A stretch of 64,000 nt of DNA, from assembly GCA_020635855.1 (NCBI GenBank), contig JACJYZ010000002.1, forward strand, positions 496,001 to 560,000. The letters run 5' to 3'. Below the pieces are notes generated by a model. It searched no databases. It saw nothing but the letters and a program-made list of their open reading frames with translations, and had not been told where the DNA came from. The stretch comes from Flavobacteriales bacterium (GTDB taxonomy: Bacteria > Bacteroidota > Bacteroidia > JACJYZ01). The translations under genes were made by a program, and so were the position numbers. Positions 49,651-59,496 of this stretch are shown piece by piece; position 1 is the stretch's first letter, and every line of letters begins with the position of its first letter.

Positions 49651-51378
49651 TTAAAAGATATTAACCAGACCGAAATGGATACGTCCGTTGCGAAACAGGA
49701 TGGGGTTTTGCAATTGCTTGCCCAATGCGTAACCAATGGTAAAGATACCTGCTTTCGTATCAAACGACATGCCGGCACCGAATCCGTACGGGTCGTCTTT
49801 CAGATACCGGTCGGTCATGCGTGCTTCATAGAACGAGCGGTCCAGGAATACATACAGGTAAGAATTTTCTTCCAGCATCAGCCGGTATTCACCGGTGAGG
49901 ATGACATAGGTGCTTACCCAAACCGATTCTTCGTCGAAGCCGCGCAGCGACCTGAACCCTCCTATGCGCAACAGTTCATTCCTGAACAATGCTTCCGATC
50001 CGGTTTTGGATCCGCTTTGCAGCGCACCATAGAGCACATGCCTTTTCGCCACCGGCACATACACACCGGCAATCAACCTGAATTCGGCCTGCAACGATGA
50101 ACCTTTGATATCCGGGTAAGCGGATGTTTCAGCGCCGGAGGGAATGGTTGCCCGGCGGTTTCCAAGTCCCGCCTCCGCTTCAATGAAATAGCCGTGCAAA
50201 GGAGCGGTTTGCATGGGAACGTTGGTGGAAACAAACCCCAGCCCGTTCAGAAGTGAGTGTATGTTTGCAAATTGTGTTGCTGTGCTGCCCTTGTTTTGCA
50301 GGGTGGATGTGTTCTTACGTTCAATGAATCCGTGAAGCCTGCTGGTGGAGTTGATCGCATATGCAAAACCCAATCGTTGTTTTACATCGAGAAAGGTAGA
50401 GTCTTTCTTGTAGAGGTCCAGTGCCCCCTGAATACCGAAAGGTGTTTGGAAAAGGAACGGGTAACTGGCTTCGGTGCGCAGTCGCTGGGTACCGGCCCTC
50501 ACCTGTTGCCACGACAGTTTGAGTGATTCACCATGATGCAGGGTGTTTTGCAATTGCAGCTTGATGTCACCCGTGAGGTAGACCTTTCCCGTCTTGTCAT
50601 CCTGCAGCAGTCCGACGATACCGTCGAAACGGCTTGCTTGTTTTTCCTGTGGATATACATACAACCGTGCCTTTCCATCGATAAATACCACTTCAGCCTG
50701 CCTGGTGATATTCAGGTAAGGAAGTGCCTTCAGTTTTTTGTCGACCTGCGCAAACATCGATTCACTGTACAAGTCATTTTTGCCAAACCCGATCTGATTT
50801 TGCAACAACCTGGGTGAAATGCGATCATTGCTTTTGATGATGAGGCTGTCCCACCGGCATACCTGCCCCGGGTCTGTATACAGCGAGGCATGCACTGTTT
50901 GGCCGGTAACCTCCAAACTGTCCAGCCTTACCGAGGCAAAGGGATAGCCGTTCCCTTCATACCATTGGACGATACGTTCCCGCAACTTTACCACTTCCTG
51001 GTAATGCAGCGGATGATCACGGTAGCGGTGTTCCCGGAAACCTGCATTGCGTAGGGCGACGGGGGAGGTATTGCCTGGTTTCAGGTAGGTCCAGGTGAAC
51101 AGGGGGCCGGCGTTTATGGCAACGGAAGCTTTTGCGTCTTTTGGCAGGGGGTGTTGTTCGGCGAGCAGGTAACCCTGGTTATGAAGCCAAGAAAGCACAC
51201 GGGTGGCAAAAAGATTTGTATCCTGCGGATTCCATGAATCCGGTATCGAAAACTCCGTGGGCGGGTCACCGATCCACAGGATACCGGAAGGGGCTTTCTG
51301 TGCATGCACGGAAGGTACCTGGAGGATCACCAGGAGCCAGGCCACCCAACATGATATCAGGATCCGGTGCGAACGCAT
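49651..51378 (-). CDS. POTRA-containing outer-membrane beta-barrel protein (BamA/TamA-like)
   Basis: About 575 residues from the ATG at 51378, where MRSHRILISCWVAWLLVILQ is a signal. Residues 35-270 contain POTRA-like repeats (for example VVKLRERIVQWYEGNGYPFA and YSESMFAQVDKKLKALPYLN). The C-terminal half is a beta-barrel ending in HFGLVNIF, with an aromatic C-terminal residue. The motif LRGFDEESV is typical of the Omp85 barrel's lid loop. It lacks the five POTRAs of BamA and is probably a TamA-like or accessory Omp85 protein. Confidence 0.82.
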   Translation of the reverse strand: MRSHRILISCWVAWLLVILQVPSVHAQKAPSGILWIGDPPTEFSIPDSWNPQDTNLFATRVLSWLHNQGYLLAEQHPLPKDAKASVAINAGPLFTWTYLKPGNTSPVALRNAGFREHRYRDHPLHYQEVVKLRERIVQWYEGNGYPFASVRLDSLEVTGQTVHASLYTDPGQVCRWDSLIIKSNDRISPRLLQNQIGFGKNDLYSESMFAQVDKKLKALPYLNITRQAEVVFIDGKARLYVYPQEKQASRFDGIVGLLQDDKTGKVYLTGDIKLQLQNTLHHGESLKLSWQQVRAGTQRLRTEASYPFLFQTPFGIQGALDLYKKDSTFLDVKQRLGFAYAINSTSRLHGFIERKNTSTLQNKGSTATQFANIHSLLNGLGFVSTNVPMQTAPLHGYFIEAEAGLGNRRATIPSGAETSAYPDIKGSSLQAEFRLIAGVYVPVAKRHVLYGALQSGSKTGSEALFRNELLRIGGFRSLRGFDEESVWVSTYVILTGEYRLMLEENSYLYVFLDRSFYEARMTDRYLKDDPYGFGAGMSFDTKAGIFTIGYALGKQLQNPILFRNGRIHFGLVNIF

Positions 51379-51382
51379 GGGG

Positions 51383-52096
51383 TCAGGGTAGGCACCAATC
51401 GATCTCTTTTTGACCTGAAGCGCGAAGGATTTCGTTGGTCTTGGAAAAATGTTTACATCCGAAAAAGCCATTGGCAGCTGCAAAAGGAGAAGGGTGTGCT
51501 GCTTTCAGGATGTGGTGCTTGCCTGTATCAATCAGTGTACTTTTGGCCTGGGCGAAACGTCCCCAAAGCAGAAATACCAAATTGTTTTTGCACGCTGAAA
51601 GTGTTCGGATCACCTCGTCGGTGAAAGTTTCCCATCCCCGGTTCTGGTGGGAACCCGCAGACGATGCACGCACGGTCAGGGTGGCATTGAGCAGCAGCAC
51701 GCCCTGTTCGGCCCATGGGCGCAGATCGCCGTTGGATGGAATGGGGCAGCCTATGTCATCACGGATTTCCTTGAAGATGTTTACGAGTGATGGCGGAACC
51801 CGAATGCCGGGCGCCACTGAAAAGCATAAGCCGTTCGCCTGTCCTTGCCCATGGTAGGGATCCTGACCGATGATCACAGCCTTCACCTGATCAAATGGTG
51901 TCAGGTTGAAAGCATTAAAAATCTCGGCACCGGGCGGGTACACGGTGTGTTTCTGCTTTTCTTCCAGGAGGAAGTTTTTCAGTTGGAGGAAGTAGTCCTT
52001 CCGGAACTCCTGGTTCAGATACTGAAGCCAGCCGGGTTCAAGCTGAGGGGCGGGACCCGGTTGTGCTTCGGTGGGATTGAAAAGTGAGGTTTGCAT
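51383..52096 (-). CDS. ung: Uracil-DNA glycosylase (family 1)
   Basis: About 237 residues (start ATG at 52096, or 52132 with 12 more residues). Family 1 motifs: VIIGQDPYHGQGQANGLCFS (water-activating Asp), LLLNATLTVRASSAGSHQNR, and AAHPSPFAAANGFFGCKHFS with the HPSP loop. It removes uracil from DNA, starting base-excision repair. The gene is five bases past the Omp85-type gene. Confidence 0.92.
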   Translation of the reverse strand: MQTSLFNPTEAQPGPAPQLEPGWLQYLNQEFRKDYFLQLKNFLLEEKQKHTVYPPGAEIFNAFNLTPFDQVKAVIIGQDPYHGQGQANGLCFSVAPGIRVPPSLVNIFKEIRDDIGCPIPSNGDLRPWAEQGVLLLNATLTVRASSAGSHQNRGWETFTDEVIRTLSACKNNLVFLLWGRFAQAKSTLIDTGKHHILKAAHPSPFAAANGFFGCKHFSKTNEILRASGQKEIDWCLP

Positions 52097-52278
52097 GGCT
52101 GAATCGAACTCGGTTGGAGTTTGAAAGTACACATTTTAAATATGCGGCACTATATTTGGATAAAGACCATAAAAGTTTATTTTTGTCGAGGTTGGGAGGT
52201 AATCACGAACCATTTGGGGATGAACGCGTACAAGTTGAAGTTTGTGATCATCCAGGTAAAAAACAAGATAAGACAGCA

Positions 52279-52407
52279 ATGAGAAAAGTCATCACCATTG
52301 TAGCAGCCGTGTTGTTTGTAGGAACCGTTTTAAGCGCTTGCAAAGCCCACGAAAAGTGTCCGGCTTACGGCAAGGCAGAGAAGGTTCAGGTAGAAAAACA
52401 AGCGTAA
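52279..52407 (+). CDS. Small lipoprotein (42 residues)
   Basis: Start at the ATG at 52279. MRKVITIVAAVLFVGTVLSAC is a lipoprotein signal and the mature peptide is KAHEKCPAYGKAEKVQVEKQ plus one residue. Such tiny Cys-containing lipoproteins are common in this phylum. TATATTTG at 52,151-52,158 is a likely -7 element, giving a leader of about 115 bases. Confidence 0.7.
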   Translation: MRKVITIVAAVLFVGTVLSACKAHEKCPAYGKAEKVQVEKQA

Positions 52408-52446
52408 GTATTCCGGGAAGATACCGGATGCAGGTATCATTCGGAT

Positions 52447-52857
52447 TCAGTTTGCATACTTAAACTCCACCTGTTGCCGTATGTTCGGGTGGATGCTCAA
52501 TGCCACCGGGCAGTTCAATGCGGCATCTTCCAGTTCCGATTTTTCTTCGTCGGTGAAATGTTGGCCTGACAGGTCGATCACAATGTGTATTTCAGATACC
52601 CTTCGGGGATTGGCGGCCATGATCTTGGTGATGTCCATCCGGCATTCGCTGAAATGAATCCCTTTTTTTCTTGAACGTATTCCCATCAGGGTCATCATGC
52701 AACTTCCCAGTGAAGCAGCAAGCAAATCGGTGGGAGAGAAGGCCTCGCCTTTTCCTTCATTGTCTGTAGGAGCATCCGTGATGATCCGGATTCCTGATTT
52801 CAGATGGGTAGCTTCCGTGCGCAATTCGCCCAGATAGCTGGTTTCGATGGTTGCCAT
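52447..52857 (-). CDS. OsmC-family peroxidase
   Basis: About 136 residues from the ATG at 52857 (MATIETSYLG). The two catalytic cysteines are in LGSCMMTLMGI and LNCPVALSIHP, as in OsmC/Ohr thiol peroxidases. FSPTDLLAASLG is the family's N-terminal signature. It reduces organic hydroperoxides in the cytoplasm. It diverges from the gene at 53008. Confidence 0.87.
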   Translation of the reverse strand: MATIETSYLGELRTEATHLKSGIRIITDAPTDNEGKGEAFSPTDLLAASLGSCMMTLMGIRSRKKGIHFSECRMDITKIMAANPRRVSEIHIVIDLSGQHFTDEEKSELEDAALNCPVALSIHPNIRQQVEFKYAN

Positions 52858-52966
52858 GCGCCAAAAGTACAAAAGAAACCGCTGCATAAATCCCCGTATC
52901 TTTGCGTTCCCGGTGAAAGGGAATTGGAATCACCGGCGGGAAAACATAGTTTTACCTCTGAATTCG

Positions 52967-52974
52967 TATCTTTG
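52967..52974 (+). promoter_or_regulatory. -7 element TATCTTTG
   Basis: TATCTTTG (TAnnTTTG) lies 33 bp before the ATG at 53008. Another TATCTTTG is at 52,897-52,904. A clear TTG -33 element was not found at the normal spacing. Confidence 0.45.
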
Positions 52975-53007
52975 TTTGGTTCCTCTTCGTACACTTTTAT
53001 TGCGTCT

Positions 53008-53754
53008 ATGCCTAAAGTCAGCCTCATAACGCTCGCCATGGTGTTTGTGGTCGGTTCCGTGTTCGGACAAGAAGTCGGAACGGATGCGGCTACTGCATTG
53101 TACCGCAACGAGATGATGGGAGGCGTTCTGTTTCATTCGCAGGGATGGGGCCTCACCTACAAGCGTGGATGGCATATCACCGCTACCAAGAAGCGGTTGC
53201 TGGAAGCAGAGTATGTGGGCATGAAGCACCCCAAGGAAAAGAAGACCATCAACACCTACAACGAAAACGCCAAATCTTATTTCTACGGCAAGTTGAATTC
53301 AGTGTCGATCCTCCGGTTGGGAGCCGGATATCAACGAGAGATCACCAGCAAAGACGGCCTTGATGGGATAGAGCTTCGCTGGTTGACCTACGGTGGGGCA
53401 AGCCTGTGTTTCGCCAAACCCATTTACTTGGAAATCATTCAACAGCCGGATCTGATCAACGAGCCATTGCGCGTGGTTCCGATGCGTTACGATCCCACCC
53501 AACATTTTCTCAATAACATTTACGGAAGAGCGCCCTTCACCAAAGGGTTGTCCGAACTGGCCCTGCATCCCGGGCTTTATGCCAAAACCGGTCTCGCCTT
53601 TGAATACGGAACCTTACAGGAAGATGTGAAGGTGATCGAAGTGGGTGTGGCATTGGATGCCTACATGAAGGATGTGGCCATCATGGCCTTCCAGCCGGCC
53701 AGAAATTACTTTTTTACTTTTTACGTGAGTTTGCTGTATGGTGGAAAATGGTAA
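53008..53754 (+). CDS. Exported protein of unknown function, likely outer-membrane associated
   Basis: 248 residues from the ATG at 53008; the upstream frame overlaps the osmC start and has no signal. MPKVSLITLAMVFVVGSVFGQ is a signal peptide. The mature part is rich in beta-type stretches (FYGKLNSVSILRLGAGYQRE, YVSLLYGGKW at the end), which suggests a small beta-barrel. It ends 17 bases inside lipA. Confidence 0.72.
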   Translation: MPKVSLITLAMVFVVGSVFGQEVGTDAATALYRNEMMGGVLFHSQGWGLTYKRGWHITATKKRLLEAEYVGMKHPKEKKTINTYNENAKSYFYGKLNSVSILRLGAGYQREITSKDGLDGIELRWLTYGGASLCFAKPIYLEIIQQPDLINEPLRVVPMRYDPTQHFLNNIYGRAPFTKGLSELALHPGLYAKTGLAFEYGTLQEDVKVIEVGVALDAYMKDVAIMAFQPARNYFFTFYVSLLYGGKW

Positions 53755-54646
53755 GACCCCGGAGACCGAAGTGCTCCAGGAAAACACCCCGAGAAACGAG
53801 AATCAAATGCCCCGCAAGCCTTCCTGGCTTCGGGTGAAACTTCCCACAGGGCCTGAATATGCGAAGGTGCGCAGGTTGGTGGATGAACACAAGCTGCATA
53901 CCATTTGTGAAAGCGGTAACTGTCCGAACATGGGCGAGTGCTGGGGAGCCGGCACGGCTACCTTTATGATCCTGGGAAATGTATGCACACGGTCCTGCGG
54001 GTTTTGTGCGGTTGCCACCGGTCGTCCGGGTCGTGTGGATGAAAATGAGCCTTCAAAAATCGCCGACAGTGTGCTGCGCATGCGAGTAAAGCATTGTGTG
54101 ATCACCTCTGTCGACCGGGATGATTTGCCCGACGGCGGTTCCATCATCTGGGCGGAGACCATCAAGAAAGTGCGGGAGGTATCTCCGGGTACCACCATGG
54201 AAACATTGATCCCCGACTTCCAGGGCAAGTGGGACAATCTACAGCGCATCATTGATGTGGCCCCGGAAATCGTTTCACACAACCTTGAAACCGTCAGGCG
54301 GCTCACACGCCAGGTGCGCATCCAGGCACGGTACGACCGAAGCCTTGAAGTATTGAAGCGGTTGAAGGATGCCGGCATGAAAACCAAGTCGGGTGTGATG
54401 GTTGGCCTGGGAGAATCTTTTGATGAAGTCCTGGAAACAATGGATGATCTCCGGGCCGTGGGTTGTGATGTGTTGACTGTTGGTCAGTACCTGCAACCGA
54501 CCAAAAAACATCTCCCCATTGTGGAGTTTGTGAAGCCGGAAGTATTCAAGCAATATGAAGAGGAAGGATTGAAGCGTGGGTTCCGGTTTGTGGAAAGCGG
54601 CCCTCTCGTTCGTTCATCCTACCATGCTGAAAAGCATATCTTTTAA
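53738..54646 (+). CDS. lipA: Lipoyl synthase
   Basis: 302 residues. The auxiliary cluster motif CESGNCPNMGEC (Cys57, Cys62, Cys68) and the radical SAM motif CTRSCGFC (Cys83, Cys87, Cys90) are intact, and the C-terminus has GPLVRSSYHAEKH with the conserved RSSY. It inserts two sulfurs into octanoyl groups. The start at 53738 overlaps the previous gene by 17 bp; ATG at 53807 is an alternative that would still keep all the motifs. Confidence 0.93.
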   Translation: MVENGKTPETEVLQENTPRNENQMPRKPSWLRVKLPTGPEYAKVRRLVDEHKLHTICESGNCPNMGECWGAGTATFMILGNVCTRSCGFCAVATGRPGRVDENEPSKIADSVLRMRVKHCVITSVDRDDLPDGGSIIWAETIKKVREVSPGTTMETLIPDFQGKWDNLQRIIDVAPEIVSHNLETVRRLTRQVRIQARYDRSLEVLKRLKDAGMKTKSGVMVGLGESFDEVLETMDDLRAVGCDVLTVGQYLQPTKKHLPIVEFVKPEVFKQYEEEGLKRGFRFVESGPLVRSSYHAEKHIF

Positions 54647-54652
54647 CATAGC

Positions 54653-54690
54653 CAACCCTGTAGCATGTGCTACAGGGTTGATTTTGGTTT
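54653..54690 (+). terminator. Rho-independent terminator after lipA
   Basis: The arms CAACCCTGTAGCA and TGCTACAGGGTTG enclose a two-base loop and are followed by ATTTTGGTTTT. Confidence 0.82.
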
Positions 54691-54904
54691 TGAAAGGGTC
54701 CATCGCAAGACCCTTCTGTTCCCCTCCTCTCTGTCGGTAAACCCGGAAGCCGGATCGGTCATGATTCCCGAATCAGGTTGAAATGCACCGCATTCCAGCG
54801 CTGGAATGCTTTGTAATTGGAAATTAATTTTTACTTTTACCTCCCGCATCGGTCATCATTTCAAACAAGAGTTTTATCATTTTTCTGAATCAAGTAATTC
54901 CGCT

Positions 54905-57649
54905 ATGAAGTCAAAAGCATTATTCAGCTTTGCAGCGCTGGCCATGATAGGTGGAGGCCTGGCTTGGGTTAACGTGCAATCGCATGACGGAGCACGTCAG
55001 TATATCCCAAGAAGTGAGCAACATCTTCGGAGCGACATCCACGGTGCCCTCGAACACTATCGCATCCTTCGCGGTAACCCAGCAACCGGACAGTTTGATA
55101 ACCAGGCCATGCTCAGGGCCAGGCAGGAAGTGCAGGCTTTCTCTTCGTTGCAGAAAACCAATTCACTTGACTTGCAATGGGAAGAACTTGGGCCTGACAA
55201 CGTCGGTGGACGTACGCGTGCCATCCTGGTTGATAAGAACAACAGCAGCAAAGTTTATGCGGGTTCCGTGAGCGGCGGTTTGTGGTATTCCACTTCCGGT
55301 GGCGGTTCATGGCAACAACACCCAGATGTGGCCACCAACCTGGCTGTGGCTTCCATTATACAGGCTGCCAATGGCGACATATATGTGGGTACCGGAGAAG
55401 GCATGTATTATAATTCCGGACAAGGAACCGGCGGTATTGTCGGCGGTGGTGTTTATAAATCCACCGACGGCGGCTCATCCTTTACATTGATCAGTTCCAC
55501 CGTTCCGGCTCCCAACAGCAACAGCGTTGATTGGGCATCTGTGAACCGTCTTGCTGCTGACCCCAGCAATTCCAACCGCATCTATGCCGCTACCAACCGC
55601 GGTCTTCGCGTAACCGACGATGGTGGTACCAACTGGTTCAACCCCATCTATATCGGTAGTTCCACCACCGCCGATACCAAATCCTCATCCGATGTGGAAG
55701 TGACTTCCGATGGAACCGTGTTCGCCGTGGTAGGAGGTATTGTTCACAAATCTACCAGCGGAAACGACAACACATTTACCAACCTGATGACAAGCGGTTC
55801 GGGTTTGCCCACCGGTATCGGACGCATCGAGCTGGCAGTGGCCCCATCAGATCCCAATTATGTATATGCTGCTGCAGGGACCTCTTCCGGTGTGTTGTAC
55901 AATGTCTATCGCTCCACCGATAAAGGAAATACCTTCAATTCCATCGTGATCGACAACAACGGCAGCGTAGGTAGCAATGATTTCTTCGAGCCTTATAACG
56001 GACAGGCAGGTTACGACAACGCCCTGGCCGTATTCCCCAATGATAAGAACAAGGTGATCCTTGGCGGGGTTGAGTTATGGACATGGGAAGAAGGCACCGG
56101 ATGGGTGCAGATAGGCAGCGAATTCAAAAGCCCTTACAACCCGTATTACGTACACGCAGATAAGCACGAATTCCGTTTTGATCCCAACAACGGCAGCACC
56201 CTGTACATCGGTTGCGATGGCGGTATCTTCAAATCCACCGACGGAGCCTCCACTTTCAAGGCGATGAACAAGGGATATTCCGTTACCCAATACTATTCGG
56301 TTGCATACCAACTCTCCGGAGAGCACGTAGCCGGTGGTGCGCAGGATAACGGTACCACGCTGATAAATACCCAAACCCTGATCCCCGGACTGAACAGCCT
56401 GAAGTCCGGTGCGGATTTGTACGGTGGTGATGGTGTGTATACAGATTTTGCAGCCAGCTTGCCGAATGCCATGTTTGCCGGTTCTCAATACGGAAATGTG
56501 ACTCGTTCCGCAGCCGCCACCAAAGGGGGTGCATTCGCCAGCTTCTACGAAACACGAATGACCGCCTTGGGAACACCAGGTACCAATGGCTATGGCCCGT
56601 TTGTTTCTATTTTCCGCATTTGGGAAGGATTCTGGGGTGATCCCACTGTTCCTGGTAATAAGTATGATGATTGCTTCGCCGTGGCCCTCGGCATCCGGGA
56701 TGCTACGAAAGGTACCGGAGGCGGTATCTGGATCACACGCGATGCACTTAACTTCTCAACCACACCTAGTTGGTACAACATCGCCACCATTGATGGGGGA
56801 GATGTGCTGAGCATGGAGTTCACCGATGATGGCGATCACCTCTTCGTAGGTACTTCCTTCGGTTCGTTGTATCGCATTGATAGCATCGGGCAAGCCCGTA
56901 CTTTCGACCGTGGTGATGTGTCCGGAGATTCTCTCAAGGTGGTATCCAAGGTGGTTAAAACCTTCTCCCAGCCCGTAACAGGTATCGGTATCAACCACGG
57001 AGATGGCAACCACGTGGTGGTGACACTGGGTGGCTACGGGTCAACCAACCCTTACATTTATGAGTCCACCAATGCATTGACAACGGCATCCTTCACTTCC
57101 ATTCAGGGTAACCTGCCCAAGATGCCGGTGTACGATGCAGCCATCGATCGCTTCAACAGCAACCGCATCATCATCGGTACCGATTACGGTGTATACTCTA
57201 CCGATGACGGTGGTGCCAGCTGGACCGAACAAAACAATGACCTGGGTCGTGTACCTGTATTCATGGTACGCATGCAGGATCGCGATCAGAGCGGTGCATT
57301 CTCTTCCCGTGTGTACATTGCCACACACGGTCGTGGTGCCTGGCGTTCGTCTACACTCACTTCCGTTCCCAAGCTGGAACAGGTGAATGTGAGCGATCTC
57401 CAACTGTTCCCCAACCCCATGCGGGAAGGCGTAGGCAACATCCGCTTTACACTGGATGAGCCTGCATTGGTTCAGGTGGCGGTGTATGACCTGGCCGGAC
57501 ATGTTGTATGGAAACGTGATGCCGCACATGTACGCGCAGGCGAACATCAGATCACATTCCAGGGCCAGGAACTGTCGGCTGGTGCTTACCTGGTGAACCT
57601 CCAGGTGAATGGCCAGCAGCACTCCAGCAAACTCCTGGTTACAAAATAA
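54905..57649 (+). CDS. Secreted beta-propeller (BNR/VPS10-like) protein with T9SS domain
   Basis: 914 residues from the ATG at 54905, with a signal (MKSKALFSFAALAMIGGGLA). Multiple BNR/Asp-box repeats are seen (GGVYKSTDGGSSF, RVTDDGGTNWF, VHKSTSGNDNTF, FKSTDGASTF, YSTDDGGASW), as in sortilin-type ten-bladed propellers. The last 85 residues are a type A T9SS sorting domain (LQLFPNPMREGVGNIRFTLD, then VAVYDLAGHVVWK and AGAYLVNLQVNGQ). It is probably a secreted or surface-attached protein. The role is unknown. A terminator follows at 57,670. Confidence 0.88.
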   Translation: MKSKALFSFAALAMIGGGLAWVNVQSHDGARQYIPRSEQHLRSDIHGALEHYRILRGNPATGQFDNQAMLRARQEVQAFSSLQKTNSLDLQWEELGPDNVGGRTRAILVDKNNSSKVYAGSVSGGLWYSTSGGGSWQQHPDVATNLAVASIIQAANGDIYVGTGEGMYYNSGQGTGGIVGGGVYKSTDGGSSFTLISSTVPAPNSNSVDWASVNRLAADPSNSNRIYAATNRGLRVTDDGGTNWFNPIYIGSSTTADTKSSSDVEVTSDGTVFAVVGGIVHKSTSGNDNTFTNLMTSGSGLPTGIGRIELAVAPSDPNYVYAAAGTSSGVLYNVYRSTDKGNTFNSIVIDNNGSVGSNDFFEPYNGQAGYDNALAVFPNDKNKVILGGVELWTWEEGTGWVQIGSEFKSPYNPYYVHADKHEFRFDPNNGSTLYIGCDGGIFKSTDGASTFKAMNKGYSVTQYYSVAYQLSGEHVAGGAQDNGTTLINTQTLIPGLNSLKSGADLYGGDGVYTDFAASLPNAMFAGSQYGNVTRSAAATKGGAFASFYETRMTALGTPGTNGYGPFVSIFRIWEGFWGDPTVPGNKYDDCFAVALGIRDATKGTGGGIWITRDALNFSTTPSWYNIATIDGGDVLSMEFTDDGDHLFVGTSFGSLYRIDSIGQARTFDRGDVSGDSLKVVSKVVKTFSQPVTGIGINHGDGNHVVVTLGGYGSTNPYIYESTNALTTASFTSIQGNLPKMPVYDAAIDRFNSNRIIIGTDYGVYSTDDGGASWTEQNNDLGRVPVFMVRMQDRDQSGAFSSRVYIATHGRGAWRSSTLTSVPKLEQVNVSDLQLFPNPMREGVGNIRFTLDEPALVQVAVYDLAGHVVWKRDAAHVRAGEHQITFQGQELSAGAYLVNLQVNGQQHSSKLLVTK

Positions 57650-57669
57650 GCCGGTTCTTCACCGGATTG

Positions 57670-57702
57670 AAAAGCCCGCAATTTTGATGCGGGCTTTTTT
57701 GT
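57670..57702 (+). terminator. Rho-independent terminator
   Basis: The arms AAAAGCCCGC and GCGGGCTTTTTT enclose a nine-base loop. It separates the propeller gene from gap. Confidence 0.85.
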
Positions 57703-57731
57703 TTCCTGCATTCTGCATGTCATATTTGCAC

Positions 57732-57739
57732 TAACTTTG
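57732..57739 (+). promoter_or_regulatory. -7 element TAACTTTG before gap
   Basis: TAACTTTG (TAnnTTTG) lies only five bases before the ATG at 57745. Transcription could start at or inside the first codons, with the ATG at 57754 (MIRIGING) as the real start. No clean -33 element was found. Confidence 0.4.
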
Positions 57740-57744
57740 AAAAA

Positions 57745-58749
57745 ATGGCTAGCATGATTCGAATTGGTATCAATGGTTTCGGAAGGATAGGACGTACCCT
57801 GGCGCGGGTCGTGAACAACAGGCCCGATATGGAGATCGTGGCAATCAACGACCTGGCGGATGCGGCTACGCTCGCTCATCTGCTGAAGTATGATTCGGTT
57901 CACCGGGCGTTCCCCGGTACCGTTGAAACCTCCGGCGATCAGCTGGTGATCAACGGTGTTCAGGTATCTATGTCGGCGGTCAAAGATCCGAAAGACATCC
58001 CATGGAAATCAGCAGGGGTGGATGTGGTGATCGAATCCACCGGTCATTTCCGCACCCTTGAAGCCGCTTCCGGGCACCTGACCGCCGGGGCTTCACGTGT
58101 GATCATTTCCGCACCTCCCCAAAGTGCCGATGTGAAAACAGTGGTGTTGGGGGTGAATGATCACATCCTTGACGCCAATGAGCCGGTGATCTCCAATGCT
58201 TCCTGTACCACCAACTGCGCCGCACCCATGGTGAAAGTACTGGACGAGAAATGGGGCATCGAATCCGGTTACATCACAACCGTGCACTCGTATACCACCG
58301 ATCAGCGCCTGCATGATGCGCCCCACGCCGATTTGCGTCGGGCACGCGCAGCAGCATATTCCATTGTGCCTACCACAACGGGTGCAGCAAAAGCCATCAC
58401 GCGCATCTTCACCCACCTTGAAGGTAAAATGGGTGGGTGTGGCATTCGGGTGCCGGTTCCTGATGGCTCGCTCACCGATCTCACGTGTATTCTGTCACGG
58501 GCGCCTGAAAGCATCGAGGAAGTGAATGACGCATTTCTGTCGGCGTCGGAAGGTACGTTGGCAGGGATCCTGGCCTTCAATCCCGACCCCATCGTTTCTA
58601 TTGATATCGTGGGTAATCCTTATTCATGCATTTTCGATCCCGGACTCACATCCGTGATGGGCAGCATGGTGAAAGTGGTGGGATGGTATGACAATGAGAT
58701 GGGCTATTCCAATCGCCTGGCTGACCTGATCGCGCGCGTGGCGGTGTGA
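57745..58749 (+). CDS. gap: Glyceraldehyde-3-phosphate dehydrogenase
   Basis: 334 residues with NAD motif INGFGRIGR, the catalytic Cys in SNASCTTNCAAP (about residue 153), and NEMGYSNRLADL near the end. It converts glyceraldehyde-3-phosphate to 1,3-bisphosphoglycerate. The start could be three residues later at the ATG at 57754. It is convergent with lpxH and the two stops are adjacent. Confidence 0.93.
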   Translation: MASMIRIGINGFGRIGRTLARVVNNRPDMEIVAINDLADAATLAHLLKYDSVHRAFPGTVETSGDQLVINGVQVSMSAVKDPKDIPWKSAGVDVVIESTGHFRTLEAASGHLTAGASRVIISAPPQSADVKTVVLGVNDHILDANEPVISNASCTTNCAAPMVKVLDEKWGIESGYITTVHSYTTDQRLHDAPHADLRRARAAAYSIVPTTTGAAKAITRIFTHLEGKMGGCGIRVPVPDGSLTDLTCILSRAPESIEEVNDAFLSASEGTLAGILAFNPDPIVSIDIVGNPYSCIFDPGLTSVMGSMVKVVGWYDNEMGYSNRLADLIARVAV

Positions 58750-59496
58750 TCAGGGATTGAATTTCTTCAACACCAACTCGCTGCCGTTAAACTCGGCATA
58801 GGTGTAAAGCGAGATCCAGTCGCCCAGGTTGATGAACCTGGCGCCATTTTCCAGTTCGATATCGTTTGCCAGGTGCCTGTGCCCGTATATGAAGTAATCG
58901 ATGTGTTCCTTTTTGAGCACCTCCCTGGAATGAATGACCTGCCATTCTTTGTCGCCATAAAACACCTCGTCTTCAGTCGACAGCCGGCTCCGGCGTGAAA
59001 AATATTGGGCGATGCCGATGCCCAGGTTCGGGTGCAGGCGTGCAAACAACCATTGACAAAGTTTGCTGGCGAAGATTTTCTTCAGCATTTTGTACTTGTG
59101 ATCTCCGGGGCCAATACCGTCGCCATGGGCCAGGTAAAATTTCTTTCCGCCCATTTCCACCTGAACCGGATGCCGATGAATGATCACGCCGATTTCTTTC
59201 TCCAGGTAGTCGAATGCCCACATGTCATGGTTGCCGGTGAAGAAGTGGATTTGTGTTCCTGCATCACGAAGCTCGGCCAGCTTGCCCAGCAATCTCACAA
59301 AACCCCTGGGTACCGCCGTTTTGTATTCGAACCAAAAATCGAACACGTCTCCGAGAAGGTACAATGTTTTACAGTTGGACTTGATCGCATCCAGCCAGGC
59401 CACCACTTTCTTTTCCCGCTCAAGGCTTCCGGCATGGTCGGGTACACCCAGGTGCAGATCGGAGATGAAGAATATGTTTCCGGTTTCAGGCATCAA
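58750..59496 (-). CDS. lpxH: UDP-2,3-diacylglucosamine diphosphatase LpxH
   Basis: 248 residues. The metallophosphatase motifs are FISDLHLGVPDH, LLGDVFDFWF, TGNHDMW, HGDGIGPGDHK and YGHRHLAND. It makes lipid X in lipid A synthesis. The normal length and motif set match LpxH, in contrast to the longer relative at 34033. The start overlaps the M1 peptidase stop by four bases. Confidence 0.92.
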   Translation of the reverse strand: MMPETGNIFFISDLHLGVPDHAGSLEREKKVVAWLDAIKSNCKTLYLLGDVFDFWFEYKTAVPRGFVRLLGKLAELRDAGTQIHFFTGNHDMWAFDYLEKEIGVIIHRHPVQVEMGGKKFYLAHGDGIGPGDHKYKMLKKIFASKLCQWLFARLHPNLGIGIAQYFSRRSRLSTEDEVFYGDKEWQVIHSREVLKKEHIDYFIYGHRHLANDIELENGARFINLGDWISLYTYAEFNGSELVLKKFNP

